From NCBI GenBank assembly GCA_030848705.1, contig CM061239.1:91246363-91310362 (forward strand): a DNA stretch of 64,000 bases, read 5' to 3'. Below the pieces are notes generated by a model, which saw only the letters and a list, made by a program, of their open reading frames with translations, had not been told where the DNA came from and did no database searches. Source of the DNA: Heracleum sosnowskyi. Taxonomy: Eukaryota > Streptophyta > Magnoliopsida > Apiales > Apiaceae. The position numbers were made by a program, and so were the translations under genes. This document shows, one piece after another, positions 55,852 through 64,000 of this stretch (position 1 is the first letter of the stretch; the number at the start of each line of letters is the position of its first letter).

Positions 55852-58380
55852 ATGGCGAATAGACCTACTTTTGATGCGAATAGGGCTTCTGATGAAACTG
55901 AGTCTCTTCACACCAAGAAAAGGAAGCTGGTTGCTGCTTATCTATTTGATGGATTGATTCCAGATGCTACAACTGCTGCAGCTCTAGAGGTTGTTATTGA
56001 AGATATTTCTGAAAATGCTACTGTGCTTGAAGAAGCCAGAGCAAATACTGATGATAATGTTGCTTTCAATGATGATTTTCTTGAACCTATTCTGGAGATG
56101 GACATTGAAGAGAATATTGAAGCACATCCTACTGAAACTCTTGAAGAGTTTGGCAGTGTTGGTGATACTGAGGATGTGACAGCTGATCAGCCTACAGTCA
56201 TTATTGATGAATCTATGGCTTCTCATACAGAGATTTTCTCTGTTACTCACCAGGGTATTGACAAGGGTGAGGAGGTTGAACAAACGTTTAAGGCTGCTGA
56301 AAATGTTATTTATACTGCTGAAAAGCCTATTGCTGAAATTGTGGCAGAGAATGTTATTTAGGCTGCTCAAGCTACTGAGATAATAAATGAGAAATTAAAC
56401 TCTGAACATCCAGCAAATTAAGTTTTTGTTCAAGACAATGTTGATGAGAATGTATCTAATTCTCATGGTGCAAACTCTTTGGCAAAATCTGATGATACAA
56501 AGTTTGAGGATGCAGCCGATTCTACATCTTCTATTAGGGTTTCTGGTCAACAAAATCCTAAGGTGACTGATGTTGGTGGTTCTTCTCATCATGCTGCTGA
56601 AGCTCATTATCAAAATATGTACTTTAACAACTGGTCTAGTCATGAATGCATCTTTCCTGAACAGAGGGCAGCTGACTTTGTGGCTAAGAGTGCAGCTTCT
56701 ATTACAAATCCTGAGCTTCTTGCACATCTCAAACCTACTATTGTCCAAGTCAAATCTCTTAATAATCGTTTTGATGACACTCATAAAGTTGTTATTGGGT
56801 TGAGAAATGATATTGCTGCTAGGGAGCTAACTCTGAAGCAAGAAAAAATTTCCTTATCTAGAGATCAGGATGCTCTAAGAACCAGGTTGAGCAAAGTTGA
56901 AGAAAATCAAACTGTCATGTCTGACAAGCTTGATACAATTGCTGCTTCATTAGAGTTGCTCACTTCTGTATTGATTCCTGATGATGTCAAAAAGGGGGAG
57001 AGAGTTGCTAAGGACAAATGCAAGAAATCTCAAACTCTGAGTAGACAGGATGATAATACTAATGGTGGTGCAAAAGAAAGAGAGTTTAGGTCAAAATCAA
57101 TTCAAGAGAAAGGGAGACCGAGGTCAAACTTTGCTACTGCTAAGATAAACTCTGAGAAAATAAACACTTGTGCTCAATCTTCTTCAAAAGTTAAAAGCTT
57201 ATTGCTTTCTTCTCAGCCAAATACTGATGAAGAGATTGCAGCTCAGTTGTTTCTGGAAGAACATGGTGCAAAGGCAACTATTGAAGATATTGAAGCTGAA
57301 GAGAAGATGCTAGCTGAAGAGCATGAAAAGAAGTTGAAGAAAGGAGAATTCAAGAAAGCCAAGAAGGTTTCAAGGCCAAAGGAGAAAGGAATTGTGATTA
57401 AAGAAAATGTAAATTCTCAACAGAGTTTACAATATTCAAAAAGGTCTGTTGAAGCTAGTTTAGATAAAGGCAAGGGGAAGTTTGTAGAAGAACAGCAAAT
57501 ACTGAAGAAAGTCCAATCAACCTCTAACATTGCTCAAGTTGATAAATCAATAGAAGCTGTGACAACCACTGATACTACTCAAGTTGTACAGACTCGGCTA
57601 TCTTCTCAACTCCAAATGACTTTTGGAAAACCAATCACAGTTCAGCATACTCTGATGCCTGGAAATACAAATATTCTTCAAAGCAGAACTATAATGGGCA
57701 AAGAATCTAGAGATAAATCTGGACTAGGATCTCATAGAGAAAAGAGGGTGAACAATAGTCCTATGGATCAAACTTCATTAGCTGAACCAGGTGTTGGTGT
57801 GACTCAAGAAAATCTTGATACTTTAGAGTCGGTTCAGTTAATTCATCATAGAGGGCTTAAAAAGGATTTTCTGTTATACTTCAAGGCTGATGGCAGAGTA
57901 TACAGAGTTGGTGAAGCTGACATTGGATTAAAAATGAAGGAAGAGCTGGAGTATGTGCTGTATCTACTGAAAGTCAAAAATCAAAGAACTCATCAAGCAG
58001 CTGAGGTATTAAGAAGCAGAATGGTGAAAGCTAGAGCTCTTTGTGGCTTGAAGTCTGCTGGTTCTTACATACCAAAGTACAGAGATTACAATGGAAAGCT
58101 TGTTGAGATGCAAAGGAACAGTGCAAGACTCAGAACAGATCTTGGTATAAAAGTATTGGAATTTAATCTGGAATCAGATAAATCCTTCATAATAAAGCTA
58201 GTAAATGAGATGAGGAAAAACAGTATCTATGCTCTAAGGGCTGCTATCTACCAAACCGGAGAGAGTGATCCAGAGTTAAAAGAGCTGAAGAAGATAATGG
58301 TAGCTGAGCTAGAGAGAGCTGAAAGAAGATTACTTATGGACTACATCAGAACTGTACCTGATATTGAAGAAATTAAGTAA
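55852..58380 (+). pseudogene. SIRE-2 ORF2
   Basis: ATG 55852 (aatggcgaatag context, MANRPTFDANRAS) to TAA 58380, 842 codons, with in-frame stops at TAG 56359 and TAA 56419. The N-terminal third is acidic (SENATVLEEARANTDDN). The middle has a coiled coil (about 56800-56980: LTLKQEKISLSRDQDALRTR, KLDTIAASLELLTSVL). A Lys-rich segment follows (EKKLKKGEFKKAKK), then a C-terminal globular part (LIHHRGLKKDFLLYFKADG, YVLYLLKVKNQRTHQAAEVL, SYIPKYRDYNGKLVEMQRN). It has no signal peptide or membrane segment. Acidic-coiled-coil-basic order suggests a nuclear or nucleic-acid-associated role; this is inference. Confidence 0.72.
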
Positions 58381-58523
58381 ATGGAGTCTGTAAGTTTTTA
58401 AGTTTTCTGTTCTAAGTTAAAGATAAACTCTGTGATTTTATAAACACTGCATTTGTTATATGTTTTGACATCATCAATTATATGTTAACTTGTACATTTC
58501 TATATGCAGAAGTTGGGGGAGAT
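58381..58523 (+). other. SIRE-2 3' untranslated region and polypurine tract
   Basis: Ends ttgggggagat (58513-58523) next to the 3' LTR. One AACTCTG copy at 58426. Confidence 0.85.
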
Positions 58524-59019
58524 TGTTAGATATAATTGCTGATATTTGTTTATCAGTGTTTAAAGTATCAGGATACTATCAGAGTTTAGCTGGAAGACTG
58601 GTCAGAGTTTGTTAAACTCTGACAGTCAGAGTTTGCTTAGCAGTCGGTGTAAAAGTCAATGAAGATTCTAGAAGCGATATTCTTTGAAGATGGATAGAAG
58701 CAAAGGGATATCGAGATGGCTAAGGAAACGGAATAGAAGACAGAAGCAATTCTAGATTGATATTAATTGTATAGCTGATTTATAGGAATATCAATTAGAA
58801 GATTGTATGTAGCTGTGTACTATATAAACACAGATAGGTTAACCCTAAAAGGGATGCGAATACGTGAATTATCATTCTTGTAACCTAGCAGCTCTCTGTG
58901 ATATTTTACATCACTGAGAGAGGAGTTATTAATTCCATACAGTTTATTGTTCATAAACAATGTTCTTATTGTTATTCTTATACGTATACTTGATTATATA
59001 TTGTGTATTCGGCCTAACA
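58524..59019 (+). repeat. SIRE-2 3' LTR
   Basis: 496 bp, same length as the 5' LTR. Four AACTCTG/CAGAGTT copies (58580, 58603, 58615, 58627); the one at 58603 is mutated in the 5' LTR. Confidence 0.94.
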
Positions 59020-61094
59020 TATTATATGTGTAGAATAATTATTATGAAGTATTTTGAGTTCTAATGATAAAGGATGTTAAGTGATTATGTTTATATTGGT
59101 GTGTCGGAAGCCCCGTTCAAATATCTTGTCATTTGAAAATATCTTCAATTTTGAGCCCCGTTTTGAAAATTCAAGGACCCCGTTGAAATTTTGTACATCA
59201 TTATTATCCCTTCGTCATTCGTGTCCGAATCATTATCGGAGGATTTATTTGTATTATTATATCCCTTATTATCCGATACTATCAATAGTTTTTGTTTTAT
59301 TTAAAGAAAGAAAGAGAAAAATTATTCCAAACCCTAACCCTAATTTTCTAGGATAATTGATATATCGTCCGTATCAATAATACATTTGTTATAGTCCCAG
59401 TATTCTTAAGCATTAGTTATATAAATGAAATGTATTGATTTGGATAACTATCAGTCTTTGTGGATAGCTATCACCTCGTAAAATGTGTATTTTTCTAAAT
59501 TAAGGTTTTTAAGCGTACCAGTGGATCAATATCGATCCAAAAATGTCGTTTAGGGTATTATTTTCCACTAAGTATAAAAAGGAGAATCGTACATTATTCT
59601 TCATACAATCAGTATTCAAAATACAGAAAAATATAAAATTCCTGAACCGCGTTCTTCGTGTTCTTGAAAATAAAAATCAATTTCGAAGCTGTTATTGAAA
59701 TCCAAATCACAAGTTCAAGTATTCAAATCAAAGATATTGAGCTCTAGTTTCAGAATCTTCCAACCATATCATCATCTGGTAATTTTTCGATTTTATATGA
59801 ATTTTTCAATATTCGAATTAAATTAGGGTTCTTGATTAAAATTGGAGATTTTCATTCTGTTGATTCTCCGTTCAATTGATTGCTTCCAACATGTTCTTAG
59901 GGTTCTAATTAGTAGGAATTCAAGCTTTAATTTCATGTTTATGTTCGATTTTGAGAAATTCAATTTCTAGGGTTTTGCCCGATTTTTCTTTTTAATAGTC
60001 CGTTCAGATGAATGATCTGACATTGTTTTTGATAGAGGGCTTTTGTTGTATGTGTTCTTAGCTTCAGTTTAACATAAAGAACGTAGAGTTTCATATACGA
60101 TTTTGGTAGATCGGAAAATTTGTTTAAGGTCACCGGAAAATAGTCGGGTTTGAAGTTCCGGTGATGTTTTTGGTTTGTTTTTGATCGGAATGTGTTGATA
60201 TGGTTATAAGGAATGTTTTGATATAAAAAGCCCCAATTTTTATCAAGTTTTCAGGTCGCCGGATTCTGGAATTTTCTCCGGATTCTGGGATTTTTCCGGG
60301 TTGTTCTTCCCTACCCGTTTGTTTTCTTCCCGACCCATTTACCCATTTTCCTGACCCGGTTTCAATCTTCGAAACCCTAAAATATTTTCAGAAAACTGTT
60401 TTTGAATTTTATTTTTAAAATTTAATTCGAAAATAGTTTAAATATTTATAAAAATCATATTTTTATTTTAAAAATACATTTTTAAATTCAGAAAATTCTT
60501 GAAAATTATATTTAATTATTTAAATTCGAAAACTGATTAAATTTAATTATTTTAATTATTTTTAATTAATAATTAATTTATTTAATTAATTGATTAATTC
60601 TTTTAATCAGTTAATTCTTAATAATTAATTATTAATTAGATTTAATTAATTTGAATTAGGTTTAATTATTTTCTAGCTTGATTTAATTATTTAAAAATAG
60701 TTTGAGCATTTGGAAATTGTCAATTAATTTTATATTAATTGATTTAATTGTTTTTAAATACTTATATTAGGATTAAAAATCCGATTTTTGATTTAAAAAT
60801 TGTTTGTGACTTATTTAAATTCAAATAAGCCTCGAATATCGTTATAAAAATATTTATAAGTGCTATATGGTTCTTATGAGATGTGTAATGTGTTTTATAG
60901 TCCGTAAATGCCTGTACGAGGGCCAGTGTCTGAGTTTTAAATACCGTAAATTAGACTGGGCGTCCGATAAGTACCCGGTTACTTGTTTAAATTTGATAAT
61001 GATTATGATTGTGTGTCGAGGATAGAATGAGGTTAGTTAGAATTACAGTTATAAGTTGTTTATTATAGAATCGAGTTCCCGGAGCAAGGGAAAG
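59020..61094 (+). repeat. Tekay-like 3' LTR, continued; cut by SIRE-3
   Basis: Begins with the tatta duplication (59020-59024) and continues the LTR interrupted at 48447, matching 39543-41577 of the 5' LTR. At 61095 it is interrupted again. It holds a segment near 60944-60977 that is absent from the 5' LTR, plus a short extra ggtttgttttt near 60171. Confidence 0.92.
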
Positions 61095-62189
61095 TGTAAA
61101 GCATAATGTAACATAAGATGTAAAAGAGATAACTACAACTCAACAAAGGACAAGACAGACAATAATATTAACAGAAGCACAGGAATCCAGAATCAAAGAA
61201 GAAAAGGTAAACTCAAAAAATCAAAATACGTTATGTATTCTTGAAGTCCGTAAACAGGTCACGGAAAGAAGTTCATGAAAATGTTCAAGCCTCAGTGACA
61301 GCAAAAGAAACAAGACTTTCAAGACGACAGAAGTATGTGAATGATTTAGGGTTAAGTACCACAGGATTCCAGTGATGAAGCAACCAGAACGACAAAGGAC
61401 TTATCAACAGCATTGAATTCAAGACATAAAAGAAGAATTAATCAAGTGTTATTCATCTGTGAACCAGACCAGTTGCACTAGGTGACGGCACTAAAAAGAT
61501 CAGATTGTTTTATCGTCTCAGAAGAAATTGATACAGTCTAAAACTTAAACACCCTGGTACACAGGAGCTTTTCTAAAAGGACAAGGACAAGAAAAGTATT
61601 CGATGGTTTTTCTTTTTAGAAAACCATCGAATGAGAGTTATTGAAAACTAATGTTAATTAATGTTTCATTCGATAGTTTTTAATAAAAACCATCGAATGG
61701 AATATTAACTTTACCATTCGATAGTTTTCAAATTAGAGGAGCAGGTGAAAAGTTTGTTTTGTCTTATATGGTTGATGAAGATCCAACGGCCAGGATTGTT
61801 TCTACAATCTAAGTTCGATGGTTTTCAAACCAAAGTCTGCAGTTAATACAGAGTGAAGAATGTGTCTTCTTCAGTTAAGGATTTCAACACAGAGACATTA
61901 ATGAGAGAGAGAAGAGCCGGAGAAAATTATCAGAGAAATTAATAGTGCTCAGAACTTGATCATTGTTTTGTATTTGTGTAACCTTAAACTCATTGACGCT
62001 AATCTACGGATTAGAAATTGTAGCACCCCTCGAGGTTTATATTTATAAAAAGATATATTCCCCGAAACTTGATTTGGTTTGGTGTGTTTGATTTCGTTAT
62101 AGAACTGAAAGATTAATCCGCGAATGAAATTAAATTATTTGTGAGTATCGTATTCAACCCCCCCCTTCTACGATACTTTGGACGTAACA
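61095..62189 (+). repeat. SIRE-3 5' LTR
   Basis: TGTAAAGCATAATG to GGACGTAACA, 1,095 bp, with a C run near 62157-62165 before the 3' end, as in SIRE-1. The left border is defined by loss of similarity to the Tekay LTR, the right border by the PBS. Confidence 0.85.
61598..61825. repeat. ATTCGATRGTTTT motif array in SIRE-3 LTR
   Basis: Six copies in alternating orientation: 61598, 61620 (inverse), 61668, 61686 (inverse), 61716 and 61813 (first base differs). The first and second form a hairpin with about a 12-bp stem and short loop, as do the third and fourth. Confidence 0.88.
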
Positions 62190-62191
62190 AT

Positions 62192-62203
62192 TGGTATCAG
62201 AGC
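62192..62203 (+). other. SIRE-3 primer-binding site
   Basis: tggtatcagagc two bases after the LTR. Confidence 0.93.
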
Positions 62204-62349
62204 TACTTAATTGATATACAAATCAGATCCGGTGAATGAGACCAAAATCAAACGTAGCGTGAAAATTCGAAGCAAATTTTTTAACTTTCAAATTTTTTCA
62301 TTTAATTGGAATTTCTTGAATTTTAAACAATTTGAAATTTTCAGAAACC

Positions 62350-64000
62350 ATGAGTGCTCCAAAGACAACCGCTGGTATTAAAGTTCCCCCATTTACTAGA
62401 GATGATTTCGGTTTGTGGAAGATGAAGATGTTGTTATTTATCAAGGCATCTAATCCGTTGTATATTGGCATATTAGAGAACGGACCGTTTGTACCAATGA
62501 AACCAGTTAGTGAATCTACAGCTCCTGATGGTAGCAGGATTCCTTCAGGCACCCAACCTAAGGATATAAGTGAATTTACAGATTCTGACAAAGAACTGAT
62601 TCGATTGGACACCGGTTTAATGTTGATATTGGCGGACTCCGCGGACAAGGAAATGAGCTATCAGTTGATGAACTGTACAAGCGGGAAACATATGTGGGAT
62701 ACCATTAACCTAATAATGGAAGGAACTAAAGACGTGGAGGAAAACAGATTGGACATTCTGACTTCTCAATACGAAGCGTTTAGGTCACTGCCAGGAGAAA
62801 GTATAACTCAGGTCTTTGAGAAATATACTAAGCTCCTCAATGAATTGGCAATGAAAGGAAAGACCTATCCACTGAGAGAATCGAACAGGAAGTTCATGAT
62901 GACGCTGCCCCATCATGTAGAACACAAGTCATCATCCATTAGGGAAATAATTGACTTCACAAAGATGTCATTAGAGATGATCTATGGCAAGTTGAAGACC
63001 TATGAGATGGAACAGGAACAAAGGGTGATAATCTACGGATCAGGGACAGTGGACAGCAAGCACAATGCACTTGTGAGATCAGCAGCACTTGTAGTGGATG
63101 AACCAATAACTTCTGAGATTCAGGTTCAAACCCCTAGAGCTGGAAAGGAGGTGATAATAGAAGCAGAAATGGATTCTGTGAATCTGGGTGTTGATGAAAG
63201 TGATTACTACACCCTAGAAGAGCTTGAGCAAATGGAAGACAAAACCATGGCGTACTTAGCTGCAAAGTTTAGTCACATTCGTTTCAAAAGAAACCCTAAG
63301 TACAAGTTCAAGGGCTCAACCAACAGATTCCAGAAGAGCAATTATACACCTAGTACAGGCTTTAAGGGAGGCTACAAGACTGGCATGATTGATAGAAGCA
63401 AATCAAGATGCTACAACTGCAATGAGTTAGGGCATTTCGCCACTGAAAGCCGGAAGCCTCGTCAAGCAAGAGACATGAAAGATGTCTATGGAAAGAAGGA
63501 TTCTTATGATTAGTTGAAGAAGGAGAATGCCAAGCTTAAACAACAATTGGAGGCATTCTCTGGAAAGCAGAAAGGGAAAGCTTACATAGCAGAGGGAAAG
63601 CACTGGGATGATACTGATTCGGATGAAGAGGAGGAATATGTAAATGTTGCTCTAATGGCTGACTCTTCAGAGGAATCACCACAATCATCTCAGGTACCTA
63701 TCTTAACTACAATTGATATGTCTAATTCTGAGTACAAGAAAACTGTGCAAGATCTTAGTGTAGAATTGTTTAATGTACACACAAGCATGCTAGCATCAGA
63801 AATGGAAAATGCTAAACTAGTTCTTAAGATTAAAAAGCTAGAATCTAAAAATGAAGAACTAGAGCTTGTAGCTGTAACATTAGAAGATCTTAAGCAAAAG
63901 AATGCGTACTTAGAGAACAAGGTCAAGTGTAATGATGAGATAAAGACTATCCTCATGAAGCAGATTTCAGATCTAGATTTGAAGCTGAATGCTTTTAAGA
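62350..64000 (+). pseudogene. gag: SIRE-3 gag (3' partial)
   Basis: Start ATG 62350 (MSAPKTTAGIKVPPF); earlier in-frame codons have no ATG. The capsid-like domain has FGLWKMKMLLFIKASNPLY, GKHMWDTINLIMEGT and FEKYTKLLNELAMKGKTYP. A zinc knuckle begins at C354 (63409), but its last ligand is Ser (codon AGC 63448-63450) where Cys is expected, so zinc binding should fail. TAG 63511-63513 is an in-frame nonsense codon. Beyond it the frame stays open to the window end, with an acidic stretch and a coiled coil (LKIKKLESKNEELELVA). The missing Cys and the stop show the copy is defective. Confidence 0.87.

Larger units (their letters stand above)
48448..59019 (+). mobile_element. SIRE/Maximus-like Ty1/copia element (SIRE-2), full length
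   Basis: 10,572 bp with 496-bp LTRs and tatta duplications. Same plan as SIRE-1: long gag with several zinc knuckles, pol (protease, integrase, RT, RNase H), spacer, ORF2, ttgggggagat polypurine tract. LTRs are half as long as those of SIRE-1 and unrelated in sequence, so it is another family. By eye about eight base differences separate the LTRs. At least seven disabling changes lie in the genes. AACTCTG motifs occur throughout. Confidence 0.93.
39510..61094 (+). mobile_element. Tekay-like Ty3/gypsy chromovirus; its 3' LTR is interrupted
   Basis: Order: 3.17-kb 5' LTR, PBS, broken leader ORF, gag, protease, RT, RNase H, integrase with chromodomain, polypurine tract, 3' LTR start. SIRE-2 interrupts the 3' LTR at 48448, and SIRE-3 cuts it again at 61095, so its last ~1.1 kb must lie beyond the window. 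Long LTRs, MPPRR-type gag start and a C-terminal chromodomain are Tekay/Del features. There are about a dozen internal stops or frameshifts, and the LTRs have clearly diverged by eye, so this copy is older than the SIRE elements. Confidence 0.9.
61095..64000 (+). mobile_element. Third SIRE-like copia element (SIRE-3), 3' part outside window
   Basis: LTR start TGTAAAGCATAATG abuts the Tekay LTR. A PBS follows the LTR at 62192 and a SIRE-type gag comes next. The 3' half and the right target duplication are not in the window. The LTR sequence is unrelated to those of SIRE-1 and SIRE-2, so this is a third family. Confidence 0.85.

Overview
This is a stretch of plant nuclear DNA, most likely from a eudicot with a large, repeat-rich genome. 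It consists of nested LTR retrotransposons; no host gene, tRNA, rRNA or CRISPR array was found. The plant assignment rests on the element lineages (Ty3/gypsy Tat and Tekay-like chromoviruses, Ty1/copia SIRE/Maximus-like elements), on primer-binding sites matching plant initiator tRNA-Met (TGGTATCAGAGC), and on 5-bp target-site duplications. The species cannot be named from the sequence.

Left block (1-35505). The outermost unit is the 3' part of a Tat element: gag end, protease, RT, two RNase H domains, integrase, an intron-containing gene on the opposite strand, tandem repeats, polypurine tract and 3' LTR. A SIRE-like copia element (4621-31906, TSD ccctc; 'SIRE-1') interrupts the antisense gene. 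SIRE-1 has near-identical 1.0-kb LTRs, gag, pol and a long extra ORF2. Its gag is split by a minus-strand, non-autonomous Tekay-like element (7422-21562, TSD gttga). That inner element has two 4,945-bp LTRs that look almost identical, around an eroded internal domain.

Middle (35506-37271). Short AT-rich, lysine-rich ORFs that might be an endogenous pararetrovirus relic, an inverted fragment of a Tat LTR, and a minisatellite.

Right block (37272-64000). A partial Tekay-type LTR is interrupted by a full-length Tekay-like chromovirus (39510 to beyond the window). The 3' LTR of that chromovirus was hit twice by SIRE-like elements: 48448-59019 ('SIRE-2', TSD tatta) and 61095 onward ('SIRE-3', cut by the window end).

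All coding regions carry nonsense codons or frameshifts, so none of the copies looks autonomous, but domain order is readable. The observation that stands out is that each of the three SIRE-like elements carries its own short motif, repeated many times on both strands: TCAACG in SIRE-1, AACTCTG in SIRE-2 and ATTCGATRGTTTT in SIRE-3. In the two elements seen whole, the motif lies in the LTRs, the spacers, the variable protein linkers and ORF2, and avoids the conserved enzyme domains. This resembles a family-specific recognition code. Both SIRE gag-pol junctions also share a splice-acceptor-like CAG|GG placed just after a stop that closes the pol frame.
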